Notes: a model not told the origin generated them from the letters alone. 64,000 bases of DNA from Ectocarpus siliculosus (GCA_000310025.1 FN649751.1:6712832-6776831), one strand, 5' to 3'; positions 38,146-49,402 are shown, counted from the first letter of the stretch. Program-made: numbers and translations.

Positions 38146-40495
38146 ATGGAGCCGACGAGGACGGCGCCGAGGAGACAGCAAGGTGGGATTGAGAGCCTTG
38201 ATGAATGCGCCGTGGCATTACAGCAGTTAGCACAGGCCACCGACTCTCAATCCATCCGAAGATCATTAGGCACTTTAGCAGATTTGAATTTGGAATGGCT
38301 TGACAGGAATGATGGCCATTTCGAATGCATGCTTGAAACATTGCGTACACTGCCTTGCCCGCGAGTTGAAGCCGCACAAGTTCGGCGGTGGTTCGGTACC
38401 GTGAAGGAATTTCCAAATATCGATCTGTTGATTCAAATTGTCAGCGAGGGAGCCCCTGTAGCGGTCACCGGACAAGGAGAAATGCGGGCTGCCATAGAGT
38501 ACGGAAACCACAGTTCGACTAGTAGATTCTCGGTGGAGATCAGGAAAAAAATTGTGGAGGACGTTCTGGCCGGTCGAGCGTTTGTATTNNNNNNNNNNNN
38601 NNNNNNNNNNNNNNNNNNNNNNNNNNNNNNNNNNNNNNNNNNNNNNNNNNNNNNNNNNNNNNNNNNNNNNNNNNNNNNNNNNNNNNNNAGCGTTTGTATT
38701 TCCGCGGGAGGCGGCTAGTCGCATTCCGGGCATTCGCGTGTCACCGATAACAGTTGCTGCGTCGGCGTCGAAGGTCAGAATATGTCACGATTTGACCAAC
38801 GCTGTCGCCGGGCGAGGCGTCAACGACGACACCGACACGTCAGCAATTCCGGAATGTAAGACCGGACATGTCCTTCGGGAGGTCATCTGGCGCATTTTAT
38901 ATTTGCATAAGCTGGGCGTGCGTGATGTTGCGGTTCCTCCCCGCATACTGCTAGCAAAGATGGATACTAAGAGTGCATACCGTCAGGTGCCGGTGGAGGT
39001 GAAAAAGTCACCGGTTTTCAGTTATATGTTCGAGAACTCTGTAATAATAGATCGATGCCTGCAATTTGGGTGGACTAGTTCGCCATCGTTGTGGGGTGTA
39101 TGTGCAGCAGCTGTGGAACACGCACACAACAACACGTCTTTTTCGAGTGCTGAAATCACGCGTGAGGGACGCGAAGCCACAAGTCATGTACATGTAGTGC
39201 CGGCAAGAGAACACGAGGTCCGTGCCAAGTTGCCTCCCGAGTGCGTTTTTCCCCCGGGTTCCGGAGGGAGGCTCCGGGACAAGTTTTGGGTGAGGACATA
39301 TGTCGATGACGCGTTATTTGTCGAGTTGGAGAGTTTCCTAGGTGGAAGGCGATGCATTCGAGCGTCCCAATCGTTCGCATCTGACAGCTTTCGTTTGTTC
39401 GGTAACCGTGACTCCGGAGAGCCCCCGCTGTTTGCTCAGGAGAAAACCACCCCATGGGATACGCGCGTGGAGATGTTGGGCTGGATGATAGACACAGTGG
39501 CCATGACTATTTCGGTTCCACTAGCGAAAATAGCACAGCTGCGAGAGCTCCTGGCAGAGTGGCCAACAGACCGACAGTCGGCGTCAGTCAAGGATGTACG
39601 ATCTTTGCTAGGCAAGCTGTTACACTTGTGTGAGGTAATCCGGCCTGGCAAGTTTTTCGTGTGCCGAATTCTGAACCAGCTGAAGCTAGCGCCACTCACG
39701 GCGAAAGACACAACCACGTCAGGGGTTGTTGACCGTCGCACGAAACGGTATGGGCGCGTGGAGTTGGGTCCGGAGTTCCACGATGATTTAGGTTTTTGGC
39801 GACTCGTCGTAGAGATGGCCACGGGAGCCGATGGTGTCACTAGATTGGGAGCTCCCCTGTTCTCTTGTTTTGTGCAGCCGCCTTCCCTGACTCTAGTAAG
39901 TGATGCGAGCGGGGATGGCATGGGAGGATATTGCTTGGAGACGGGCCAATGGTGGCGGGTTGATTACGAAGAAGACGTTCGAGTTCGCCTTCGCACCCGC
40001 GTGGAATCTAGGGACGATTTGTCGGTGAACGTGTTCGAGCTGCTAGGCATGGTGCTGACGGCGTGGGCGTTGACTGTTCACGCCGGGACGCGGCCAGAGT
40101 ACCCGGGGCAGAGTATCTTGATGAGGGGAGATAACATGAGTGCTGTACACTGGGTCAACAAATGCAGGGGGGCGCAAGAGCCTAGATCGGGAGCACTTAT
40201 GCGTATGCTAGGGTGCTTAGAGATGCGCAGCGGTTGGCGGTTTCGGGCCAAGCATATCCGAGGCGTGCATAATACTTTGGCTGACGGTATTTCGAGATGG
40301 ACGCGTGATGAAATCGCTGTTAACTTGCACGCCTACCGGCCCGATATTCGCTGGCAGGAACAACTCTTGGGCCAAGAAGCCACGGACATTACTTCCGCGG
40401 TCTTGGCCTCAAGCTCATCGGACGATCAGTTGCGAATTCGTCTCAACGCAATTACGCGTCAGGTTTCCGGTCTTGGTGTGTCTTTCGCAGGATGA
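38146..40495 (+). CDS. Reverse transcriptase-RNase H of the YR retrotransposon (interrupted by assembly gap)
   Basis: ATG at 38146, stop TGA 40493-40495. RT motif A is KMDTKSAYRQVPV (about 38957-38995), motif B LQFGWTSSPSLWG, and motif C TYVDDALF with YVDD at 39299-39310. Then follow VEMLGWMID and a thumb-like region. RNase H follows: VSDASGDGMGGY (first Asp near 39902), NVFELLGM (Glu), RGDNMSAVHW (Asp) and VHNTLADGISR (Asp), so all four acidic positions are present. In these elements it copies genomic RNA into circular DNA. 100 Ns at 38589-38688 split the reading into two frames. Because the same 12 bases lie on both sides, the real sequence is probably continuous, giving about 745 residues. 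Confidence 0.88.
38589..38688. other. Assembly gap of 100 N, probably spurious
   Basis: Exactly 100 N. The 12 bases before it (38577-38588, agcgtttgtatt) are repeated immediately after it (38689-38700). Collapsing the gap plus one copy removes 112 bp (1 mod 3), which is precisely the shift needed to bring the upstream and downstream RT frames together. Confidence 0.9.
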
Positions 40496-41520
40496 TGGGT
40501 TACGAAAAGTTCTTGAGCGCAGAGTCACCGCACACAGAGATGGTGTGGGCCTTGATTGACTTTGCGGCGTGGTGTTTCGAGTCGGAAGGAAACCAGGCCG
40601 GGACTATATCGGGGAAGTTGGCAGCGGTGCAGTACCACCACAGGGTGGAAGCACATGTAGAGATAGTCACGTCGTCGCCGTTGCTGAAGTGTGCACTTCG
40701 GGGCATTTCTAGGTCCCACGCGGTCGCCGGGGTACGTCAACGAGTTCGATTGCCGATCACTTGGAGGATGTTGCGAGGGGGTGAGAGCATGATTCCCACT
40801 TGGGGAATAGGAGGACGCGTGATGTGGTTATGTTTGAGCTTAAGCTATTTCTTGATCACTCGGTCGGACGAAATGTTTGCTGACAGTACCGGGGTCGGGC
40901 ATCCAGTACATTGTCTCACGAGACGGGATGTTGCGTTTTTCTCTGGGGAGGAACAGTTGGAGTATGTCCGATGGCGAGAGGCGGATAAGATAGAGGTGCA
41001 CTTTAGAGGACACAAGGGTGACCAGGACCAGACGGGGTCGGTCAGGGCTCGTACACGGGATGAGATTAACGGCCCACAATCGGGGTACAGAGCAGACGGC
41101 GGAGCAGTTGCGCTGATGTTGGAGCTGTTGTCATGTCATGCAACGTTACCCGATGATGCGCCGCTATCATCATACCGTAGCGGCCGTGCAGTGAAGGTTC
41201 TGAAGTATGACCAAGCCCTTCGGGCGTTGAGAGAGATTGTCGAGAAGTCAGGGCGAAATCCAAAAGACTTTGCGTTACATTCGCTCCGAATTGGAGGGGC
41301 TTCCACCTTGGCGGCTGGAGGCAATGTTTCGGAAAGAGTAATCCAGAGAGCAGGAAGGTGGAAGTCTGATGCGTACAAACCGTATACAGTAGACAACACG
41401 GAAGACTCGCGAATGGTGTCACGTATACTTGGGGACAAGGATAAGGGAGTCGAGCGGCAGCCAGGAGAAGGCACGGTGTGGGGTAGGCATAAGAGGAGGC
41501 TAATATCACCGAACGAGTAG
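40492..41520 (+). CDS. Tyrosine recombinase of the YR retrotransposon
   Basis: 342 residues. The start ATG overlaps the RT stop as ATGA. Catalytic residues of the lambda-integrase fold are visible: Arg124 in ITRSDE, His263 and Arg266 in HSLRIGGASTLAAGG, Arg289/Trp290 in RAGRW, and a Tyr nucleophile at 295 or 298 in DAYKPYTVD. The N-terminal 110 residues are helical and fit a core-binding domain. The family integrates circular cDNA by strand exchange, without a DDE integrase. All key residues are intact, so the enzyme could be active. Translation is probably by reinitiation or coupling at the 4-nt overlap. Confidence 0.9.
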   Translation: MMGYEKFLSAESPHTEMVWALIDFAAWCFESEGNQAGTISGKLAAVQYHHRVEAHVEIVTSSPLLKCALRGISRSHAVAGVRQRVRLPITWRMLRGGESMIPTWGIGGRVMWLCLSLSYFLITRSDEMFADSTGVGHPVHCLTRRDVAFFSGEEQLEYVRWREADKIEVHFRGHKGDQDQTGSVRARTRDEINGPQSGYRADGGAVALMLELLSCHATLPDDAPLSSYRSGRAVKVLKYDQALRALREIVEKSGRNPKDFALHSLRIGGASTLAAGGNVSERVIQRAGRWKSDAYKPYTVDNTEDSRMVSRILGDKDKGVERQPGEGTVWGRHKRRLISPNE

Positions 41521-41541
41521 TAGCAGGATGACCTCGAGGTT

Positions 41542-41741
41542 GGCGAAGAAAATGGTAGGGTACCATTTTGGGGACTTGGTCATCTGAGACTACTGCGGGC
41601 AGTAAGATTAGCCCCTGCACCGAGAAAAAGAGAATTTGTGGTTGCCGCTCGGAGGAAAGAGAGAGAAGCAGTTGGCACCTCTCTCTTTCCTTCGGCCGTG
41701 GAAAAATAATGATGAAGGCAATTCGAAAGGAAAACAATAAA
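41542..41741 (+). repeat. Split direct repeat B1
   Basis: 200 bp starting GGCGAAGAAAATGG, 22 bp after the recombinase stop, ending ACAATAAA. By eye identical to B2 (offset 557 bp). Confidence 0.92.
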
Positions 41742-42035
41742 GGGGAGATTTGTTGTAGGAGCAGACGGAAACAAATCAAGGTTTATTGAAAGTAGTCGAA
41801 TTTGTAACGTCGTTGTTAGGGTATGCATAAATTGCTACGGAAACACGGGGTCCCCTCCCAAGCGGGAGCAGGGGAGTAGCCACCACCTCGGCACTCTATC
41901 GAAGCTAGGTGTTCACACAAAGTCTTACGAGGACTAGTCTAGAGAGAGCAACGCAGAGACAAGGAGCGAGGTGGACACTGTGAGGGCTTCGAGTGGTTTG
42001 CCAGCTGGAGGAGCGGCAAACAAGTTTGGTCTTTC
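41739..42035 (+). repeat. Split direct repeat A2
   Basis: Copy of A1, overlapping B1 by the shared AAA. The B1-A2 junction is the internal copy of the circle junction. Confidence 0.92.
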
Positions 42036-42098
42036 CCGCCCACCCACCCCTTTCCTTTCGAAGGTGGGGGGAGGCAAGGACCGTTGCAGTTGCTAATG

Positions 42099-42298
42099 GG
42101 CGAAGAAAATGGTAGGGTACCATTTTGGGGACTTGGTCATCTGAGACTACTGCGGGCAGTAAGATTAGCCCCTGCACCGAGAAAAAGAGAATTTGTGGTT
42201 GCCGCTCGGAGGAAAGAGAGAGAAGCAGTTGGCACCTCTCTCTTTCCTTCGGCCGTGGAAAAATAATGATGAAGGCAATTCGAAAGGAAAACAATAAA
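42099..42298 (+). repeat. Split direct repeat B2 (3' end of element)
   Basis: Second copy of B1, 63 bp after A2, ending in AAA followed by host-like AAGAGAATTTAG. No target-site duplication is seen, as expected for recombinase-mediated integration. Confidence 0.9.
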
Positions 42299-43681
42299 AA
42301 GAGAATTTAGCCGCCGAATTATGTGTTGGCACACGGCAAGTATTGAGGCATTCGTAAAAACGCCCAGATTTTGAGGTTGAAGCGATCAGCCGTGACCAAC
42401 CAAATCCGTTCGGTGGAGGACACAGCATTGAATGCGTAGTCACGGCACGGCCGTCACACGCCATCCCGCCAAGAGCACGCTCGGCATCGCAAGGAACGCC
42501 AGACGAGCGCGAGGGCGTTTCGAGAAACCAGCTGAGACGATACCGAGAGCGCCGAGGCGCTCGACGACGGAATCGGAAAGGCCCACACCACGCAGTGGGG
42601 ATTGCCTGGGGTGTAGGCTCGAGCGGAGTACCTACTGCGAACGGCGGCTGCCAAACACGGTAGGATCCGGTGCAGAAAGTGCGACGAGCAAAATTCGCCG
42701 ACTTGCAGTTGGCTACGAGTTGGCCATTGGAATCATGTAATACGCGATTGGTTTTGGCATTGGAGGGAAGAATGGCGGAATGCCTATTTCTTGCTCATGT
42801 TGGTGCACTCGATGCCTTTGCAATAGCAATATATGTTAACGTTTCGCACCGAAAAGCGCTTTCGTTGTGTCGAAGTGAATGGTATTGCTCGTGTTGCGAG
42901 ATTGCGCAAGTACTCACAAAAAATAACAATTATCGGTGGCTCTACTGTGCAATTGGCGCAGATAGAGGCCGAAGTACATCCGTGAAATTCAGAGTAACTC
43001 TTACATGTGCTTGGCCTACAGCTAAGTGGAGTGGAAAGCACAACGGACACAGATCTTGTAACATCACGTCAATAATGCTATCTTAACATCGGGGTTTACA
43101 GCAATGGTTCGCACATGCGCGTGGAGCAAGCTTCTGCTGCTCCCGCCTGACAAGCCACCGCTCAGAGCTGTGCACTTCACCACAGCAGCAGTAGCAACTA
43201 ACGAATCGCGATGAGACAATTCCTTTCATATGCGTGTTCGAGGTCTTCCAGCGAAGATAAGCAGAAGGGTTTTGCGCCTAAGAATTGGAACGATATGCGG
43301 AAAGACATATCAGTATATATGGCATCATGAAACGTGACCAAGAACCACGGGAGAAAATGAGAAACGCGCCAACAGGAATGTCTTTGTACCCTGTCGTAAG
43401 AGATGTTTGGGCACAATGTACTCCTAGTGCAGCAGTGGGCGTTGTAGTCCAAGGACGTTCGCACGAAACAGTCGGAGTGGTTTGCAAATATCAATCATGC
43501 ACGACCCTTGGGACGAGGATATGGAATTTTGCGTCCACAAGAACACGGAAGCCGCCAACGACGCGGGGAAGTCGTCATCGAACGCGCGTGTCGACGGCAT
43601 CATTTATCTCAACATCAACACCCCTGTTTGCAAAAGTATGGCAATACGGCGCTAAAACCATGATGTGAGGAATCGAAAAAT
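42299..43681. other. Right flank of the retrotransposon, no gene recognised
   Basis: Open stretches at 42432-42740 and 42670-43086 have no recognisable domain and no convincing splice context. Confidence 0.4.
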
Positions 43682-44425
43682 CTAAATTTTCGCCACTGCG
43701 CCGAGAATCGCACTCTCATGTCCAATTGCCAACAGGTTGCCGGCGGCCGGGCTTTCGGTGCACACCGTGCATGCGGCATGCTGCAAAATTTAGACATGAT
43801 TCGCCGCAGCTCTTGTGAAGTGCATGGATCGTCGTCAAGTCGACCCGTACATGACCAAGACTGTTATTAAAGACTATTGAGACATGACTGAGTTGGCAGT
43901 CATGCTGCACCATGAAGGAAGGTCACGTGCTGTCGCGACAGCTGCGCGAGGGAAAAGACAGACTGGACCAACGCGCACAATACCTCTGCGGGCACTGCGC
44001 CGGAACCATGACCATCATCCCGCGGACACGCCGAACTGTCGGGTGTTCCGGGCTATTGGAGGATACATCCGGTCTTTCCGCCCTTAGCCCTTGTGCCCAC
44101 CGCAAAATTAGAGTTCTCCCTGCTCACTCTAACGGCGCATCGCATACCGCCCTTTTCATCGCACACCAGTACGTCCCCTTGAAACTCACCAAAAATTTCC
44201 CTGCTGGGTGTCCGCGTCGCCAAGAAGAGCTGGCGGCTGCCGTCACTGAGCACGTGAAAGCTTGACTTCGAGACCCACAACACAGAAGACAGCAACGGAC
44301 ACACAGCTTCATAAACACTGCAAACATCCTCCTCTTACCTCGTACAAGAACTCTGCCTCGTCTTGATGCAAGTACTCGAACATCGTTCCTTGAAGGTCCT
44401 CCAGAAGCTTTCGTGGATAGGCCAT
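43682..44425 (-). CDS. Small hypothetical protein, three exons
   Basis: Exons on the minus strand: 44425-44339, 44265-44101, 43780-43682 (TAG), all phase 0, giving 116 residues. Exon 1 reads MAYPRKLLEDLQGTMFEYL and ends at a strong donor (GTAAGAG). Exon 2 contains HVLSDGSRQLFLATRT and GDVLVCDEKGGMRCAV. Exon 3 follows a strong acceptor (ATTTTGCAG) and contains NLLAIGHESAILGAVAKI. I do not recognise the family. The strand-like repeats with LFLA and LLAIG could be part of a beta-propeller, in which case the gene continues and the stop is an intron reading. Transcript data are lacking. Confidence 0.45.
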
Positions 44426-47400
44426 AGTGCGTTTCCTTACAATCAGTTGGGGGCTTGGCTGACCTGCTGGTTGATTCATCAGGGCCGCAAGGTAGTATAG
44501 GAAATATTGAGCAGATCCATGAGCGGTTCAGCGCCATAGGAGATGTGCAGATCGGGGTTGGAAACGGAATCGATCGCGAAGAGCTACTTTGGGCCGTCCT
44601 TCAGACGCGGCGGGCGGCCAACCATGTGGCTACCCACGGGGCGCCGTTATCTCTGGCATTGGCAGCCGACTTTGCAGCGTGTGCCCCCCCCACGAAGGTC
44701 GCTTTAATCCCATTGCTGAATATACGAATTTGGGTCACTCAACCAGGCTCCAGGTCAGTGGTCGAGAAGAAGGCGTGGGAAGGAAAGTATGAGACCACAG
44801 GCCGGAGTTGGGGGCCTCATCCAACATCCATACTTACATTAAATGGTCCTAGGCCACGAGCAGTACAATGCAACAGGATAGATCTTGTCAGCAAGTTGGG
44901 CGTATAGGGGATTTACTCAGCGCGTTCCCTACCTATCTACGCACTGTACCTGGGAAGCTACGCACTGTACTTGGGAAGGCGACACATGCCTCTCAGATGT
45001 GTGCCTTTCTACAGCTACTGTAGGACTCACCCCCTTCAGTGGGACCGGTGATGGAAGTCTCTCCGTTGCCGTTTGCTGCGATTCACCAGATCGACAACAA
45101 AGTCGATGTCGGGAGGAGACTAGAGCCTATCTCTAGTTCTCCGCCTTGGATCACCAGCAGGAGTAGCAGCAGCAGCAGCAGTAGTAGCCAGCGAACCGGA
45201 GATGAATGGGTTTGCGAGGAATCGTACAAGTCAACTGAATGTATAGACGACGTAAGCAACAACAAAACTGCTGTGCGTGGCTGTATGTCCTCCGATACAG
45301 CTTACAGAACACCTTGAGCACCTGGAAAGCGGATCTAGATTACTCCTGGAGATGCTGCTTCCCTCCTCTCCATCTACGCCCCCCCCCTCATGCCCTGTGC
45401 ATATTCCCCTATCACTGCCCTAACAACTCAACCCAACCTGCAACGCGGGACAACAAAAAGTTCCGTTTTTTTTGTTGCTTTTCGGGAGCAGTTCGGCTCA
45501 ACCAATTTTCAGTAATGGGTGTGCAGTGTGCAGGGTGCAGAATGAAACATATGCTATGTGTGGAAAACGCAATTCTACAGGTACATCATGCATGCGCAGT
45601 ATATACCATTCGATATGTGCGAGACTTTCTGAGCTGGAGTCACGTGTTTTTTTACCAAAGCCTGAAGAACCGACTACATGTACTGCTGTGGACTGACAAA
45701 GAGAGACAAGCACACAACAGCCCGCATCCGTGCTTGCTTGTACAAACGCGTGCTCAGACTTCGAAGCAGGCATCACATGATCCGAGGATTTCCGGGGAGT
45801 AGAAGAAATTCAACATCCCGGGTGTAAGGGCACAGGTTTCCGACAGAGACAGGAGCCGGTGCCGTTGCAGTATTCTCCCCCTGCCAAGGGTGGCTATTCC
45901 CTTTTCTGAGATGTAACGAGGAGCGAGGTAGAGAACAGTGACCAGCGGAGGGTAAAGTAAGGAGAGTCGATCCTCCTCTACTCTACTGTAGGTAAGCGGC
46001 CAAAGACCAATGGAGAGACAGATCTCAACAATTCTATCCCAAGGGTCGCATATGGTCTGAACCTGTTGGTATCTTCTGACGGGGTTCTTGTAGCGCGGAG
46101 TCCTTCCGAATCCACCTAACGTCAATGCTACGTCCGTGCCGGTGTATTTTCTTGTCGTTCTCCCGATGGCAAGATCCCGATGGATTTTATCTTCCAATAT
46201 TTTTGAAAACGAAAAAAGAGGAATATGTGGGAACGAAGGAACAGTAGGAAGGGTAGGGCAGTTGTATCTGCTCGAGATGCTCTACCCAAAGGAGCGTACT
46301 GAGAACATTGATTGGTGACAGCAGTGACGTTCACTACTGTTGTGTGGTGGCAAACTTCTTGAATATCTCTGTATCGACATGCGACTGATATGAGTACCTC
46401 CCGAGGTGTGATCTGGGTGGATCGACTTTCGAATCTTGAATTTTCCACTCTGTGAGGCACCGGTCATGCACCTGTGGAGGCAGCGCTCGTGGCCGCCTTG
46501 CTGCCCCGTGGACAACAGACACGTCAAAGTTATTCCGGGAGCAAATAGTTACAAGATTAACCCACAGCCGAACATGGGAGCATGCTCTAAGATAGTTCCT
46601 ATATATATTTGGACTGCATACAAAGAACTGATAAAGGAAATCTACAGCCAACGTGGCTGTAGTTAGGGTTAGGGTTACGTATGTCAGTTTGATTTGCCTA
46701 GCAGGAAACCAATACTGTTCCTTTTACCCGTTGCTGCAAGAGCAAAGACAGTTGCATCGCGAAGGCAGGGTTACAACCTTGCTTTCTTTGTGGGCCGAGG
46801 CTAGTTGAACGCAGAAGGTATATCAACCCGCACGTCACGCGTCGCGCACTTGACTCTTCACGCGACAGAGGTACATTGCGCGTGTCGGTGGTGGCCACTT
46901 TGCATGTATGGCTATGGATCTTGATCCCCTTCATGGAAGTGGTTTGTCGTGGGACCGTACACGAACAGCTCCAACTGTTCCGATCTTCTACCATCACGAC
47001 GTTCGACGCTACCCTCACACAGCAGTACATGAATCTTGCATCACATGTATGCTCTAAATTACCCCCGAGACTCTTACACTATATTTTACCGAAAGCGTCC
47101 GTTGTCTTTAGAACGCCTACTGTGCGACGGCTAGGAACAGCTCCATGTCAACAAGTTGACACTGGAACAGACGAAAGAAAGAGTTCCACCATTTGCAGAT
47201 CTGCAAGTAGACCAGCGGACAAGTCCATGAAGACGGGCATGAAAGATATCAGGAGGATTCGGATGGTTTGGCAGACAGAGATCGGAATTGTTATTAATTG
47301 ACTGTGATGACTCCGAACACAACTTTGGAAGAAGCTTTTTTTCCATGACTGCGGTGCATCTTCATATATGAGCTGCGTGTACCAGGGATCTTTCGGATGG

Positions 47401-48157
47401 CCTGTCGGCACACGTTGATACCAACAGCGATTCACACCCTTCCACCAGTCCTTCTCCCCCACCACTCCCAAGCTCTCGCGTAGGCCCCGACGTACACATC
47501 TGAGAAAGGTGAGCCGATGTAAGTGGAGGTCCGAGCAACGTACCTGTAACCTATTTGTCACTGACTGCTGTGGGATCCATCTGGTGAGAGGGCATGACGA
47601 GAAGATGACGGCAGTTGACAGACTCCACCTCAACACGACCCTCTGCCCGCTGTAGGCGAACCGAGCTCACCAGCAATGGTCTATCCTTCATCTAAACCCG
47701 AAGCCCGTAGCGCGCCGCCTTGGTGGTAGAGCGGATGTGGCTGTGGAGGTTGATGATGGCAAGCAGCCACCACTCACCAACTCGCGTCAGTCTCTCAATG
47801 TCGACAAGATGTGAAGTGCGTTCAGAAAACCGAAGATCATATGCACACGCAGCAGGCGATGATCTGGGGTGATCACCGATCGGGTCTTCTGCCGTCGAGC
47901 CTGTTTGGTGTAGATAGGCCACGCCTTGCACTGAGATGCTACGTTCGTCGCGATCGCGATACACGTTGTCGAGTGCCATGGCGCGCTTTTCCCTACAGGA
48001 GGTGCTTTCTTTGGGTGTGAGTTCCTCTCCTATCGTTTCACTAGACTAATTTTGTACTCTCATCTGACAACAGAGGACTGAGCAACTAAAACGAACGGAT
48101 GGTAGAGATAGCTTCAGCGTTTATCTCATATGACTTTTAAGAAAAACTAATTACACA
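44426..48157. other. Gene-poor region
   Basis: Holds a short tandem (CGCACTGTACYTGGGAAG twice, about 44939-44978), an AGC/AGT microsatellite near 45158-45188, and several unsupported open stretches (44458-44907 plus, without an ATG; 46876-47301 plus, 141 codons starting with a hydrophobic segment). No domain was recognised in any of them. Confidence 0.4.
46661..46677. repeat. Short telomere-like TTAGGG repeat
   Basis: AGTTAGGGTTAGGGTTA, two full TTAGGG units in the interior of the scaffold. It is too short to be a telomere. Confidence 0.6.
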
Positions 48158-48225
48158 CACTGAAAGACTACCCATTCGAGATATAGCCACAGTCGAATGG
48201 GATGTGGTGGAGTCTTTTCAGTGAG
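48158..48225. repeat. Imperfect inverted repeat around ACTGAAA/TTTCAGT
   Basis: ACTGAAAGACTACCCATTCGA on the left pairs with TCGAATGGG ... AGTCTTTTCAGT on the right, with an 8-bp asymmetric bulge and a loop of about 14 nt. Confidence 0.65.
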
Positions 48226-48344
48226 TGGAGGAAAACCGGCTGGGTACTGGACTTACTTCGAGTCTTTTTAAGTCTATACACTGATGATTTATACCAGTGA
48301 TGCCAGCTGGTGCTAAGTACAAAAACATCTGTATAGGTAACTTA

Positions 48345-48434
48345 CATTTTACAATACATCCCCTGTAGTTCTCTACTGGGTCAACTACAAAATATCGGGG
48401 AGAAACCCTCCGTTGTGTTGTGTATTGTAAAATG
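48345..48434. repeat. Nested perfect inverted repeats
   Basis: CATTTTACAATACA (48345-48358) is exactly reverse-complemented at 48421-48434. Inside it, TGTAGTT (48364-48370) pairs with AACTACA (48383-48389). The surrounding AT-rich context suggests a small MITE or a structured RNA. Neither is proven. Confidence 0.75.
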
Positions 48435-49220
48435 CAACCTTCACAGGGGACATGGCGCAGTGTCTATTGACAAGCTTGCTGGTTTGTTAGATATTAGGAA
48501 CAATATTGTAAAAATCATGGAAGATGGAACAAAGGCTATACAGCAGTACATCACTCGTTTTTCAAATCTACAGATTTTCGAATTTCACGGGCAGCAGTTG
48601 TTTCCCGCCGTTTTTTGAATATACAAAACGTAGTTGATCCTTTGGGGTAACGTATCAGTGATGTTTACAGTAGACGAGAATGGTACACCTGGTGCATGGT
48701 AGGTAGGGCATAGCATTCAGTTTATATCATGTTAGCTTGGTTCTTGTTATGTTTGGTGTTGGGTATCGTATGAAACATCGACGTGCCGAGAGTGGTTGGA
48801 CATCGTTTACGTATTGTTTGACTGCTCGAAGGAACGGAAAAAGCTGCCTGCCATCATCATGACTATCGCCAAGAGCATTCATCCGCCCGCTGCACCACGG
48901 TGCTCGCGAAGTTGCCTCTTGTGATCAATGTCACCCAAAGAGGTCAAGCTAAATTCTGAATCTCTATTGTTTGTCTTGCCGAGTAGGTGGAGAGCGAGCC
49001 TCTCCTAGCTTTGACGTGCTTCCGTCTCTTCGGACCCCTCCTTGAGAATGACCACTGTTGCGATTTCACCGCTGAACGGTTCGATATGAGAACTTGCACC
49101 GACATAAGATTATGATTCTACAATTTACACTGCAACATCCGCTAGACGTGCAAACAAGGCAACACAGAGGTAATAATGCATACAAGGCCAATTGCTATGG
49201 CCTTCACACGAGAAACCTGA

Positions 49221-49402
49221 CCTTCCTTTTCTACTGTGAGATTGTGGCCTGAACAATGGATAGTTGGAACGCCCACGAGCTTTTTTTTGGCGCGTTTGCA
49301 CCCAACAGGCACCTTCCTTTTCTACTGTGAGATTGTGGCCTGAACAATGGATAGTTGGAACGCCCGCGAGCTTTCTTTTGGCGCGTTGGCACCCAACAGG
49401 CG
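49221..49402. repeat. 91-bp tandem duplication
   Basis: Two adjacent copies starting CCTTCCTTTTCTACTG, each with GGCCTGAACAATGGATAG and a run of T before TGGCGCGTT. They differ at a few positions. Confidence 0.88.

Larger units (their letters stand above)
32708..42298 (+). mobile_element. Complete tyrosine-recombinase retrotransposon (DIRS order, Ngaro/PAT-like split direct repeats)
   Basis: A 9.6-kb unit with the arrangement A1 (32708-33004), gag, RT-RNase H, tyrosine recombinase, B1 (41542-41741), A2 (41739-42035), B2 (42099-42298). This A1...B1-A2-B2 layout is the split direct repeat architecture of PAT/Ngaro-type elements, which integrate a circular DNA by recombinase and make no target-site duplication. 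The B1-A2 junction (CAATAAAGGGG) mirrors the predicted circle junction. The A copies differ at about one site and the B copies look identical, so the insertion is recent. No methyltransferase domain is seen between RNase H and recombinase, which favours Ngaro-like over DIRS1-like. All ORFs are intact apart from an assembly gap. Confidence 0.9.

Noticed and set aside
41066-42334. Minus-strand open frames over the recombinase 3' end and terminal repeats
   Set aside because: Shadows of the recombinase and of repeats B1/B2, which is why the same peptide appears twice.
44458-44907. 150-codon plus-strand open frame next to the small hypothetical gene
   Set aside because: It has no ATG at its start and no domain. 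Splice support was not found.
48415-48618. 67-codon open frame (SIDKLAGLLDIRNNIVKIM)
   Set aside because: It reads like a protein segment, but its start lies inside the inverted repeat and no neighbouring exon was found.
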